From Shewanella nanhaiensis (GTDB lineage Bacteria > Pseudomonadota > Gammaproteobacteria > Enterobacterales > Shewanellaceae), in the NCBI RefSeq assembly GCF_019457885.1, contig NZ_JAHZST010000002.1, forward strand, positions 310,001 to 374,000: 64,000 bases of DNA. Direction: 5' to 3'. The position numbers were made by a program, and so were the translations under genes. A model generated the notes under the pieces. The model was given only the letters and a program-made list of their open reading frames with translations. It was not told the origin of the DNA and ran no database searches. Below, one piece after another: positions 1-9,228 of this stretch; position 1 is the stretch's first letter; every line of letters starts with the position of its first letter.

Positions 1-2
1 TG

Positions 3-437
3 GAGAGTAGTAATAGTAACCCAAGTATCAGTGTGGTGATGAAAGTTGCACAAGCATTAGGCGTAACTGTGGATGACCTCATTACTCAACGCCAATCAGT
101 GCATGTAACCAAAGTTGAGCGTAAGGATATGCCCGTCTCCCATCAAGATGAGGGCAAATTTATCAGTACTCGTACTAGCCCTATCAGCACGCAAAATCTA
201 CAGATTAGCGACGTGATCATGATGCCGGGATGCAACACTAAGGGCGTACCACATCCAGAGGGTAGTCATGAGCTGTTTCTCTGTTTGGAGGGCACTGCCA
301 CACTGGAGGTTCAGGGAGAACTATTTGAGATAGAAGCTGGAAACCTCACCTACTTTAAAGGTCACCTTCCTCACCAATATGGTAATGCCAGTCTCAAACC
401 GGTCCATGCGATCGTAGTGGTATTTATGCAAAAATAA
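3..437 (+). CDS. XRE-family transcriptional regulator with C-terminal cupin domain (5' end missing)
   Basis: The reading frame is open from the first bases of the window, so the gene begins upstream. The first visible residues (ESSNSNPSIS followed by VVMKVAQALGVTVDDLI) match the end of an XRE-type helix-turn-helix domain. The rest is a small-barrel cupin: a HPEGSHELFLCLEG stretch, then a GxLxxF(K)GHLPHQY segment typical of cupin_2. Proteins of this layout are DNA-binding repressors whose cupin domain senses a small ligand. The ligand cannot be told from this sequence. The GTG/ATG codons near position 33 are internal, not the start. The gene ends just before a strong terminator and converges on the metalloprotease gene. 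Confidence 0.85.
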   Translation, partial: ESSNSNPSISVVMKVAQALGVTVDDLITQRQSVHVTKVERKDMPVSHQDEGKFISTRTSPISTQNLQISDVIMMPGCNTKGVPHPEGSHELFLCLEGTATLEVQGELFEIEAGNLTYFKGHLPHQYGNASLKPVHAIVVVFMQK

Positions 438-443
438 CTCAAT

Positions 444-482
444 AAAAAAGCTAAGAAAACTCAGAGTCCTCTTAGCTTTTTT
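444..482. terminator. Bidirectional rho-independent terminator
   Basis: A 13-bp arm AAAAAAGCTAAGA and its complement TCTTAGCTTTTTT flank a 13-nt loop. A-run and T-run ends on the two arms let it work on both strands, between the convergent regulator and metalloprotease genes. Confidence 0.85.
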
Positions 483-508
483 CATCTTTATAGCGCTTGC
501 TATAACGG

Positions 509-2914
509 CTAAATAGGCGATCCTGGCGGCATCTTTATCGGCTCAGGGATCAATTTCACTTTTTCATCTTCCATACCCGCTTCGAGCCCTTGGGCTAACC
601 AGGCAAAATGGGCAGCTTCATAGGCACTAGCACGTTTGACCTTACGGTTTAACTGCTTGAGAGTGGTTTTCAGCCTTGCTGCCAGCTGCGCCTTAACTTC
701 GGGACGAGTTTGCTTATTGTGATAAACCGCCAATAGCTCATCAAGCATAACGCTATTGACCCGCATCCAGACGCCAAGCTCTTCCCCCGTTGGGATATCA
801 CTATACAGGGTGAAGCCCAGTAATTTATCCACTAAAGCTGGAACTGACAGCTGCTCCTTATCATTCAAATATGCCTGATTTACACGGTTTAAACGCTCGG
901 GTGCAAACAGTTGCGATAGGGTATGCCTACTCAGCACTTCAGCCATGCCTAAGGGATCATTAATCACTCCAAGACCAGAATCGAAACTCTCACGACTGGC
1001 TTGATAATTACCCGACTTAGGAACCAACGCCTCCTGTAGAGAGGTTGAGAGCACTAATTGCTCAGGAGATAGCGTTTGCATTAAGGCCTCAAGCGCATTG
1101 AGCTGAAGCTGGGGCGCTAAATAGTGCCAAGACTCACCATCGACGCCATCAGCATAACTGTAATCTGTTCCACCAATAAACTTGGCTGCAGCGGCTATCT
1201 GGTAACGGGTCAGCAGATAGATTGGAACAAAACTATCACTGAGTTCACCCGATGGTTGCCCCTTAAGTAGAGCTAATTGGGAAAAATCCTCTATCGCCTT
1301 GGTTCTAACTTTGCCTAAGCGAACCAGTTCAGCAACAGGATCACTACCGTTATCCCATAAACTGGCATAAGCATTACTGGCAGCCTTAGCACGAGAGTCT
1401 GCCTCGCCGATATAACGTAAACCATCACGCTGCACCTTTTTCATTAAGGCTGTGAGCTCAGCCTGCTCCTCTGCAAGGTCGGCATACTCACCATAACCAT
1501 ACTCAACGATATACTTGTCCCACGCACCGACGCCAACATCATAGGGGGCAGAGATATCTATGTTGCCATCCACTAATCCAATTTTAGGGTGCGGGTAATC
1601 CATCACAGAGGCATTACCATTGGTAGAGGCCGCAAAATTATGATCAAAACCTAAGGTATGGCCTATCTCATGGGCAGACAACTGGCGAATACGAGCGAGT
1701 GAGAGTGACATTGCAGCCTCCTTAGCAGCATCTCTATCCTCCCAACCTGCGGTCAAGCCACGCGCAATGAGATGATCTTGACGCACACGTTGACTACCTA
1801 GCGTGACATGACCCTTGATGATCTCCCCTGTTCTAGGGTCAGTCACAGCGCTGCCATATGACCAGCCACGCGTCGCACGGTGCACCCACTGGATCATGTT
1901 ATAACGAACATCTTGGGGGTCTGCATCTTCAGGTAGCAGTTCAACCTTAAAGCCATTGATAAAACCAGCCTGGGTAAAGGCCTTCTCCCACCAGCTTGCG
2001 CCTTCGAGCAATGCACTGCGAATAGGCTCAGGTACACCGGGATCGAGATAATAGGTGATAGGCTTAACCACTTCACTCGGTGCAGATCCAGGCACCACTT
2101 TTTGCAAGCGATGGCGTAACAGGTGACGCTGACGAATATCTTGATCCACCAAAGTGCCGTAATCTAAATACTCATCAGAGAGATAGCCACTCATTGGGTG
2201 ATAGGCTCGCGGTGTGTACCCCTCATCGGGTAACTGAATAAATGAGTAGCGCATGCGAACCGACAGATGGTTTGCATCGGGTGTCACCTGAGCAACATAG
2301 TCGCCTGCTTTTTTGCTATTAAATGAGAGCAGTACATCCACATCACTGTTACGCTCAAATGACTTAACCCCTTCAGGAATAATCAAAGAGCGCTCTGGAT
2401 CTAACTGATAACTTCCCTGCTTTGTCGCCTCAAGTCTCGATGAGATCCCGTGGAGATCATTAATCACTAGGTCATTAATCGCCACCAAGGAGCGCTTACC
2501 GTCTAAAATTTTACCGCGCCATAATACCGATTCAGCAAACGCCTCTTTAACTGCACGCAGCTCAGCACTATTGTCGCTGCTCGCTCTGTACTGAGTGTTT
2601 AACTGTTTTAATATCAGGTAAGGACCATGTCGCTCAAACTGTACCAAACGGGTATAACCTAACTGACCACGATCTAGCCCGATATCGTTTGAGCCAACCC
2701 CATGGGGCAAACTGGTCAGTAGCAAGAAAGGTTGATTGAGTTTATTAATCTCAAGGTACAGATCCCCAGAGTTTTTAGCATAGAAAAGATTGGTAAACCC
2801 TGTGGCAGCCTGACTCTTCTTAATCAGTGTGGCTGTATTTTCTGATGCGGCTGTGGCGGTAACGACTGGCGCGGATAGCAGTGCGGCTGCCAGCACGAGG
2901 TTAAAGGGTTTCAT
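509..2914 (-). CDS. Secreted zinc-dependent metalloprotease (DUF5117/DUF4953 type)
   Basis: The protein is about 801 aa and starts with a signal peptide (MKPFNLVLAAALLSAPVVTATAA). The metzincin-type zinc motif HEIGHTLGFDH sits near residue 415, giving the three zinc-binding His residues and the catalytic Glu. A downstream VMDYP is consistent with the Met-turn of metzincins. Size and motif match the family annotated as zinc-dependent metalloprotease with DUF5117/DUF4953 domains. Its substrate is unknown; export to the periplasm or outside is inferred from the signal peptide. The frame continues 8 codons further upstream, but the chosen ATG has a clear AGGAGA ribosome site 7 nt before it and begins the signal peptide directly. 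Confidence 0.88.
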   Translation of the reverse strand: MKPFNLVLAAALLSAPVVTATAASENTATLIKKSQAATGFTNLFYAKNSGDLYLEINKLNQPFLLLTSLPHGVGSNDIGLDRGQLGYTRLVQFERHGPYLILKQLNTQYRASSDNSAELRAVKEAFAESVLWRGKILDGKRSLVAINDLVINDLHGISSRLEATKQGSYQLDPERSLIIPEGVKSFERNSDVDVLLSFNSKKAGDYVAQVTPDANHLSVRMRYSFIQLPDEGYTPRAYHPMSGYLSDEYLDYGTLVDQDIRQRHLLRHRLQKVVPGSAPSEVVKPITYYLDPGVPEPIRSALLEGASWWEKAFTQAGFINGFKVELLPEDADPQDVRYNMIQWVHRATRGWSYGSAVTDPRTGEIIKGHVTLGSQRVRQDHLIARGLTAGWEDRDAAKEAAMSLSLARIRQLSAHEIGHTLGFDHNFAASTNGNASVMDYPHPKIGLVDGNIDISAPYDVGVGAWDKYIVEYGYGEYADLAEEQAELTALMKKVQRDGLRYIGEADSRAKAASNAYASLWDNGSDPVAELVRLGKVRTKAIEDFSQLALLKGQPSGELSDSFVPIYLLTRYQIAAAAKFIGGTDYSYADGVDGESWHYLAPQLQLNALEALMQTLSPEQLVLSTSLQEALVPKSGNYQASRESFDSGLGVINDPLGMAEVLSRHTLSQLFAPERLNRVNQAYLNDKEQLSVPALVDKLLGFTLYSDIPTGEELGVWMRVNSVMLDELLAVYHNKQTRPEVKAQLAARLKTTLKQLNRKVKRASAYEAAHFAWLAQGLEAGMEDEKVKLIPEPIKMPPGSPI

Positions 2915-3098
2915 TTTATCTCCTTGAATTGGTCCCACAGCTTGATTATTTTTTATCGTTTTCAGCTGTATTCATAGATAGTTAGCCCCTACCTAAAAAT
3001 GGCGGGTCCCATTAGGCAGGTCTGTATTTTGTATCCACCATGGTAACAGCAATCACCTTAGTCTCAAGTGGTATTATTTCCTTATCCCCTAAAACAAC

Positions 3099-3133
3099 AA
3101 AGGGGAGATACTCCTAAGAATACTCCCCCTTTT
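3099..3133 (-). terminator. Probable terminator displaced from the histidine kinase gene
   Basis: An AAAGGGGAG arm pairs with CTCCCCCTTTT (one bulge) and leads on the minus strand into a T-rich stretch. It lies 280 bp past the stop of the hybrid kinase, on the far side of the MITE-like element. It could therefore be the kinase's original terminator, pushed away by the insertion. Confidence 0.5.
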
Positions 3134-3167
3134 GATGCGCTCTAGGCTAACTGTTTAGCTGACTGTT

Positions 3168-3433
3168 ATACCAATCCCACTAATAATGTGATCTTTCAGC
3201 AGGAGTTCAAAGCCCAGTATGCAAGGCAAAGGCTTGAAGCTAATAGTAGCTCTATATCAAAAGCCTATAACGTAGCATAAAGGGTTTTGAAACCTGCACT
3301 ACGTGAGCCTCTCAGGCATTCCACTTCTGCTTTGCATTGACTCAAAAGGGAATAACCATTTCTTCATCAATGCGCCTTGAATTGAAAAGCCTGAATGGCT
3401 CTGAATTACTCACCTATTTAGTAGGATTGGTAT
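3168..3433. mobile_element. MITE-like non-coding element with 15-bp terminal inverted repeats
   Basis: The left end ATACCAATCCCACTA (3168-3182) and the right end TAGTAGGATTGGTAT (3419-3433) are inverted repeats with one mismatch in 15. The 236 bp between them have no long reading frame. Similarity between the two ends continues imperfectly inward. The size, the non-coding interior and the terminal repeats fit a miniature inverted-repeat element. A target-site duplication is not clear; a TA duplication is possible. The right end overlaps the last codons and the stop of the neighbouring kinase gene. Confidence 0.65.
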
Positions 3434-6400
3434 TTATCCAATAACTTAAGGTATCAAACAGCTCATTCAATACGATAGGCTTGGTAATATGAGCATTCAT
3501 TCCCGCATCTAAACTCTTCTCTCTATCGCCTGACATTGCGTGGGCGGTCATGGCTATCACAGGCAGTTCTGACTGACTGTAGTGTTTACGCAGCTCCTTG
3601 GTCGCTGTTAAGCCATCCATCACCGGCATCTGGATATCCATCAATACCGCGTCATAGTCATTATCAGCAATCATATCTAAAGCAATTTGACCATTATCAG
3701 CCACATCAACCTCATAACCTGCGCTCTTTAACAGTTCAGTCGCCACTTGTTGGTTAATAAAATTATCTTCAACTAAGAGGATTCGACCAGAAACTTCATT
3801 CACTTTCTCTTCGGCCAACTCCTTAACAGGATTGAGTTTAGGCGCATCAACAAAGGCTGAAATAATCTCATCAAAGAGTGCAGAGGCTTTAAAGGGCTTT
3901 TGCAACATGGCGTAGATATTCGACTTATCCACATCCTCTTTTAACGGCTCTGCCGCGTAGGCTGTCATCATAATGATAATAGGGCGACTATCCAAACGAC
4001 CATCGGCCACCATACGATCTAGCTCCTCAATCACAGCGATACCATCCATCTCCGGCATCATCCAGTCGAGCAGTAGTAGATCAACCGAAGACTTACCCAG
4101 TTTGTAGATAGCTTCTGAGCCACTCGCCGCGGTATCAACGTCGAACTTGAAATCCTGCATGATAGTCGAGTAGATCTGTAGCGCTGTGGGATTGTCATCC
4201 ACCACTAAAGCTTTAAGGTTGGCTAGCTTTGCAGGCACTATCATGGGCTTAACTTCCGCCTCTTCGGCGATCTCAAAGCTAATGGTGAAGCTAAAGGTAC
4301 TGCCCACTCCCATCTCACTCTGCACCTGCATGGTGCCGCCCATCATAGAGACTAAGTGTTTACTGATTGAAAGCCCTAGACCTGTACCGCCATACTTACG
4401 CGTTGTCGAACCATCTGCTTGAGCGAAAGCATCAAACAGGCTCTCCTGCTGCTCCTTACTGATACCTATTCCTGTATCACGCACCCAAAATTTAAGCGTA
4501 ATACGATGATCTCGCTCACCCACATCTTCACAACCCAGCTCAATCTCACCACTTTGAGTAAACTTAACTGCGTTTGAGAGCATGTTGATCAGAACCTGCC
4601 CCAGACGCAGAGGATCGCCTTCTAGAATCAGACCTGCGGTAACAGGTGCATAAAGCAGTAGCTCAACCCCCTTCTCCTGTGCTTTTAAGGCATTAAGGTC
4701 TAAGGCATGGTCCAGCACTTTATCAAGTGGGAACGAGACCCGCTCCAACTCCAGTTTACCCGCTTCAATCTTAGAGAAATCGAGAATATCGTTAATGATC
4801 CGCAGCAGTGATTGAGCCGAGAAGCCTGCTTTATCAAGATAATCCTCCTGCTGAGGAGTCAGCGACGTGCGCTGTGCTAGCTGAAGCATACCGATAATGG
4901 CGTTCATCGGCGTACGGATCTCATGGCTCATATTTGCCAAGAACTCACTCTTATACAGGTTGGCCGATTCAGCGTCCTGCTTAGCCTCCAACATCACCAC
5001 TTCGTTACTCTTATGACGAGTAATATCCTTATGGGTTCCCACCATACGCTTAGGCTGATTATCTGTGGTGAACTCAACCACACGACCACGGGAGAGTAGC
5101 CAGTGGTATTCACCACTCTTGCCCTTCATCCTAAATTCGATATCGAAAGCACCGATAGGATCGGACAAGTATTCATCGCGATACTCCTCGACACGAATGC
5201 GATCGTCGGGATGGATCAATGCATCTATGGTCGAAACCAATGCAGGAAACTCATTAGTTTTGTAGCCTAACATTGAGTAGTAAGCTGGATTACAGATGAT
5301 CTGCTCAGAGTCGAGATACCAATCCCACAGACCATCTTCTACCGCATCCATCGCCAGATGGTAACGCTCCTCAGATAGCCTTAGCTGCTCCGCAGACTCA
5401 TATTCACGGGTCACATCACGCCATACGGCAATCAAACCCAACAGCTCACCGCGTCGGTTATAAAATGGCAACTTAAGGGTGTCTAAGAGTACCGGCTTAC
5501 CCGCCAGCTCTACTTTCTCCTGATAACGCAGTGGCGTTCGCTCTGACAAGACTCGCCCATCTTCCGCCTTGATCCGTACCGATTGCTCCTCAGAGGTGAG
5601 TTTGATGCTCTCTTGGCCAATCATCTCACTCTCGGTATAACCAAGCATACGTTCAGCGGACTTGTTGCAACCTAGGTATTTGCCCTCTTTATCTTTAAAT
5701 ACAATCGCCTCAGGAATAGAATCAAGCAAAGAACGAAGCAGTGCATATTCACGCTCACGACGCTCAGTGGTCTCTTTAAGTCGCTCGGTTCTGCGAGCAA
5801 CCAGTTTATCCAGACGACGATTTTGCTCGGCCAAGTGCCTTGTATACTGCTGGTTCTCTTCAAAAATTCGGCTGACCAGCTGGAACCATGGCTCCCAACC
5901 TATTGTCATTCTCTCCGGTGGCTTTCTTGGCTCTTGCGAGCACCCCTCGAGATGAGTCAGTAGCTGAGAGGCTGGATTAACGAAGGATCGACGGGTCTGC
6001 CAATGCACTATGGTCACCAGCACAGACAGCGCCAGTACCACTAAGATAAAGGTCAGCTCCAGTTTCTCCCAGGAGTCCTTAAACAGGTCGTTCTCTTCCT
6101 GCAGGTAGAGCAGTCGCCACGGCGCATTATGCAGCGCAACGGAGTGAATATAATACCCGTTACGGATCAAACCTTCGTGAGCATCGAACAGTTCAGACTC
6201 TGGAATAGAGTGAAGCTCAGAGGGGATCTTCTGACTAATATGGTAGACCCGGCTCATATCGGTACTGTCGTCACCACTATGGGAGAGGATATTGTTCTTC
6301 TGGTCTAATAAGATCACTGTGCCGGGCATCTTAAAATAGAGACGGATCTGCCTCGCAAGTGACGACAGTGTCATATCTAGATTGATAGAGCCGATAAACT

Positions 6401-7151
6401 CATCCTGCAGGTAGATAGGAACACCTAAGGTGGTCAGTAGCTCTTTTTTATTGGGATCCACATAGGCTGGACTCCAAAAAACAGTGCGCTGGGGGTTCAT
6501 CGCTGGCGTGGCTAACTGAAACTGATTTTTATTAAGCAGCTCCTCTCTAAACCTCTGTTCATCGGCAGGCCAAGGAAAGTAGGACATGATCCTACGTTTT
6601 GAGATGTAGTAGATGGAGGAAGCTTTTGGGGCAGCTTCAGTCGCTACGGGAAAAGAGAGAGACAATTCAAACAACATCTCCAGCTCTTGATAGAACTTAT
6701 CGCTGCGGCCGTTGAGCGAGCCGGAACCTGTAATACGTCCCATGTTGGTAAAGGGCTCACCACTCTGGGCATAACTCGGCTCTAAGGTAAAGTATTGACC
6801 ACTCTCATTAAACTTCTCATATTGAGGCAATCTATCGGTGCGCACCAGCTCACCGAGTCTCAAGTGATCTATGGCAACATTACGAAGACTATTTACCGCA
6901 CGAATACTGGACTCAAGCAGCAGATCGACCTGAAGAACGTGGCGCTCTACCTGTTGCTCTCTTAAATCCATTAACTGAGTTTTTTGACGCTCGAAGAAAA
7001 ACCAGGCCGTGATCAAGGCCATGATGATCACACCAATATAGGTATAGAAAACAGCGCGGTTATAGTTTTTCTGTATCGGTGACTTCAGTTGAAGATCCGG
7101 CTCAGTCGGTTTCATGCTTGGCCCTTGAGTAACACGAACTGACTCAGGCAT
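3414..7151 (-). CDS. Hybrid sensor histidine kinase with two PAS and two receiver domains
   Basis: This 1245-aa inner-membrane phosphorelay kinase has a TM helix at about 33-53, a periplasmic sensor region (Cache-like) to about 365, and a second TM at about 365-385. A coiled segment, two PAS/PAC domains (about 470-590 and 590-715), HisKA with the phospho-His in MSHEIRTP at about 743, and an HATPase domain ([15 protein letters not shown]) follow. Two receivers start near 980 ([13 protein letters not shown]) and 1122 ([12 protein letters not shown]). No Hpt domain is present, so a separate Hpt partner or direct regulator is expected. No cognate regulator lies next to it. The last residues INTNPTK and the stop are encoded by the end of the adjacent repeat element. 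A start at Met13 is also possible. Confidence 0.9.
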   Translation of the reverse strand: MPESVRVTQGPSMKPTEPDLQLKSPIQKNYNRAVFYTYIGVIIMALITAWFFFERQKTQLMDLREQQVERHVLQVDLLLESSIRAVNSLRNVAIDHLRLGELVRTDRLPQYEKFNESGQYFTLEPSYAQSGEPFTNMGRITGSGSLNGRSDKFYQELEMLFELSLSFPVATEAAPKASSIYYISKRRIMSYFPWPADEQRFREELLNKNQFQLATPAMNPQRTVFWSPAYVDPNKKELLTTLGVPIYLQDEFIGSINLDMTLSSLARQIRLYFKMPGTVILLDQKNNILSHSGDDSTDMSRVYHISQKIPSELHSIPESELFDAHEGLIRNGYYIHSVALHNAPWRLLYLQEENDLFKDSWEKLELTFILVVLALSVLVTIVHWQTRRSFVNPASQLLTHLEGCSQEPRKPPERMTIGWEPWFQLVSRIFEENQQYTRHLAEQNRRLDKLVARRTERLKETTERREREYALLRSLLDSIPEAIVFKDKEGKYLGCNKSAERMLGYTESEMIGQESIKLTSEEQSVRIKAEDGRVLSERTPLRYQEKVELAGKPVLLDTLKLPFYNRRGELLGLIAVWRDVTREYESAEQLRLSEERYHLAMDAVEDGLWDWYLDSEQIICNPAYYSMLGYKTNEFPALVSTIDALIHPDDRIRVEEYRDEYLSDPIGAFDIEFRMKGKSGEYHWLLSRGRVVEFTTDNQPKRMVGTHKDITRHKSNEVVMLEAKQDAESANLYKSEFLANMSHEIRTPMNAIIGMLQLAQRTSLTPQQEDYLDKAGFSAQSLLRIINDILDFSKIEAGKLELERVSFPLDKVLDHALDLNALKAQEKGVELLLYAPVTAGLILEGDPLRLGQVLINMLSNAVKFTQSGEIELGCEDVGERDHRITLKFWVRDTGIGISKEQQESLFDAFAQADGSTTRKYGGTGLGLSISKHLVSMMGGTMQVQSEMGVGSTFSFTISFEIAEEAEVKPMIVPAKLANLKALVVDDNPTALQIYSTIMQDFKFDVDTAASGSEAIYKLGKSSVDLLLLDWMMPEMDGIAVIEELDRMVADGRLDSRPIIIMMTAYAAEPLKEDVDKSNIYAMLQKPFKASALFDEIISAFVDAPKLNPVKELAEEKVNEVSGRILLVEDNFINQQVATELLKSAGYEVDVADNGQIALDMIADNDYDAVLMDIQMPVMDGLTATKELRKHYSQSELPVIAMTAHAMSGDREKSLDAGMNAHITKPIVLNELFDTLSYWINTNPTK

Positions 7152-7342
7152 ATCCCTGCCTGAGTTATAAAATTCAATATAGGTATAGTATCAGGAAGAT
7201 AGCTGATTGGAACACACTATCTTGTGATAAAACAGCTAGGGGTAAACAGGCGGAGTACAGAATGTTTAACCACCTCTCTCCCTTTTACCTATTAATTACA
7301 AGCCAATCAAAAAGAATACATATGTAAATTTTTTTAGATATT

Positions 7343-7376
7343 AAAAGGCCTCCGCTAATTTAAATAGCCAGAGACC
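7343..7376 (-). terminator. Probable terminator of the PhoH-family gene
   Basis: On the minus strand a stem formed by GGTCTCTGGCTA and TAGCGGAGGCC (one bulge, GU pairs) is followed by TTTTAA. It lies about 33 bp past the PIN-PhoH stop codon. Confidence 0.5.
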
Positions 7377-7408
7377 CAGTTAAGTTAAGATAAGTTTGGC
7401 AATGAAAG

Positions 7409-8803
7409 TTACAAGTTCTCCTCGGCAAACTCAGCAAGGCGAGAACGAACTACGCCATTGAGGTAGATATTGGCACTGCCTTCGAAGTTTTTAAAACGCT
7501 CAACAATGTAGGTTAAGCCCGATGTAACAGCGGTGAGATAGTTAGTATCAATCTGAGCTAAGTTACCACTACAGATAAGCTTAGTCCCCTCTCCCATACG
7601 GGTGATCATGGTTTTAATCTGAGAGGCGGTTAGATTTTGACACTCATCAAGAATAACCACAGAGTTCTGAATCGAGCGTCCACGCATAAAGTTGATCGAT
7701 TTAAACTGGATATTAGCCTTGTCCATGATGTAGTTCATGCTACCACTTGGGTTTACATCGTTCTTATGCAGCACCTCTAAGGTATCTGTGATGGCCGCAA
7801 GCCAAGGCGCCATCTTCTCCTCTTCGGTACCCGGTAAGAAACCGATAGACTCAGCAATCTCTGGCGTATTACGCGTCACAATCACCTTGTCATAAAGGCC
7901 ACGCTCTACCACCATCTCAAGGGCTGCTGCGATTGCGAGTAATGTTTTACCACAACCTGCAGGGCCAGTTAAAATCACCAGATCGATATCGGGATCCAGC
8001 AGGGCCTGCATCGCCATTCCCTGATAGATATTCTTTGGACGGATCCCCCAAGCATCGAGATTGAGTAACCTGTCTTTGCCCAGATCCAACAGGTGAAGAT
8101 CGGTATCACTTTTTTCAATTACCCGACCACAAAAGTTGGAGTCTTTATCCATCAGGTACTGGTTAATATAGAAGTTTTCATCACCGACCTCGGCAACAGG
8201 CACTGTATGAACCGTGTGTCGTCCTTGAGTCTCTGTGGTGACATGCTCTTTTCTCTCCCAAAAATCACCATCGAATTGATGGAAGCCTTTGGTTAAGAAG
8301 CGTATATCGTCAATCAGCTGATCCGTGCGATAGTCTTCAACCAATAATATGCCTGCACCTTTGGCTTTCAGGCGCATATTAATATCTTTAGTGACTAAGA
8401 CAACGGTACGGGGCTCGTGAATTTTTTGCAGGTGTAGCGCAGTATTGATGATGCGATTATCGTTATTGTCCCCAGGAAGGGACGCTTGTGTCATCTCGAG
8501 TTGATGATCAGGAAAGATAGCTAGTGAGCCTGATGCGTCACCGTGATCTTCACGTCTTGGGAGTTTAACGCCCTGAACTATCTCCTCCGGAGTGGTGGTT
8601 CCTCCGAGAATATCCTCTAATGCTCTGATAGCCACTCGAGCATCCCGGCTTACATCTCGTTTTCTGTCCTTTATCTGATCCAGTTCTTCCAGAACGGTCA
8701 TCGGGACAACTACATCGTGTTCTTTAAATGAATAAATGGCTAAAGGTTCATGTAGTAATACATTGGTATCCAGTACAAACAACTTTCTGTCGTCTTGTTC
8801 CAT
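7409..8803 (-). CDS. PIN domain-PhoH ATPase fusion protein (PhoH2 type)
   Basis: The N-terminal 150 residues form a PIN ribonuclease fold, with the acidic start FVLDTNVLLHEP (Asp12) and an EELDQIK segment. The C-terminal half is the PhoH ATPase, with Walker A GPAGCGKT near residue 280 and Walker B VVILDECQN. PIN-PhoH fusions are described as RNA unwinding and cleaving proteins, often linked to toxin-antitoxin-like activity. Here no antitoxin-sized gene precedes it, so it appears to stand alone. The length (464 aa) is normal for the fusion. A GGAGG ribosome site lies just before the ATG. It is divergent from rapA, with 425 bp between the two starts. Confidence 0.9.
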   Translation of the reverse strand: MEQDDRKLFVLDTNVLLHEPLAIYSFKEHDVVVPMTVLEELDQIKDRKRDVSRDARVAIRALEDILGGTTTPEEIVQGVKLPRREDHGDASGSLAIFPDHQLEMTQASLPGDNNDNRIINTALHLQKIHEPRTVVLVTKDINMRLKAKGAGILLVEDYRTDQLIDDIRFLTKGFHQFDGDFWERKEHVTTETQGRHTVHTVPVAEVGDENFYINQYLMDKDSNFCGRVIEKSDTDLHLLDLGKDRLLNLDAWGIRPKNIYQGMAMQALLDPDIDLVILTGPAGCGKTLLAIAAALEMVVERGLYDKVIVTRNTPEIAESIGFLPGTEEEKMAPWLAAITDTLEVLHKNDVNPSGSMNYIMDKANIQFKSINFMRGRSIQNSVVILDECQNLTASQIKTMITRMGEGTKLICSGNLAQIDTNYLTAVTSGLTYIVERFKNFEGSANIYLNGVVRSRLAEFAEENL

Positions 8804-9078
8804 GGCGCCTCCATAATTTCCATTAAACTTTTGTTGAAATCTTGGTCGATGCTCCCCTTTAAAAGTATGAGTTTAAGATTTTATTTCATCACCTGAGAGA
8901 GTAACTAAACAGTACCCAACAAGCAGTGAAACAATTTAATCCCGTTAAAAATTAAATAAATGATAAAAATGCATATCACTTAAATCCATACTGACACTAT
9001 TACAGTATAGCTTCAATCACTTAGTTGTGACTTTCTCCTCTCAAATTTTACTTATCTACATGACGAACAGATGACAAA
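8804..9078. other. Intergenic region between the PhoH-family gene and rapA
   Basis: An AT-rich stretch with no coding potential. It must carry the promoter of the PIN-PhoH gene on the minus strand, but I could not assign one confidently. The rapA promoter begins just after it. Confidence 0.4.
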
Positions 9079-9106
9079 TTGATTCCTGATATCTCACCTG
9101 TATAAT
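9079..9106 (+). promoter_or_regulatory. Probable sigma-70 promoter of rapA
   Basis: TTGATT (9079-9084) and a perfect TATAAT (9101-9106) are separated by 16 bp. Transcription would start near 9113 and give a leader of about 115 nt before the rapA ATG. Confidence 0.6.
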
Positions 9107-9124
9107 TAACCATCAACTATTGGG

Positions 9125-9186
9125 TCGCTAGCGGCTCTAATCTCCGAGATTAGCGATCGACATAAATGCGCTTAATGTTATAACAT
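9125..9186 (+). promoter_or_regulatory. Structured rapA leader: two inverted repeats
   Basis: CTAATCTC-C-GAGATTAG (9137-9153) is a perfect 8-bp inverted repeat. TCGCTA (9125-9130) can also pair with TAGCGA (9151-9156), giving an overlapping alternative stem. A separate perfect palindrome ATGTTATAACAT lies at 9175-9186. Both sit in the predicted leader, downstream of the promoter. Confidence 0.5.
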
Positions 9187-9228
9187 ACGCGCCCTTCGTG
9201 ATTTACCCTGTAGATGAGAATATAAGTA

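Noticed and set aside
9175..9186. ATGTTATAACAT as a Zur box
   Set aside because: It resembles the core of gammaproteobacterial Zur sites but is shorter, and it stands before rapA, not before the metal-uptake genes. I found no matching site near those genes.
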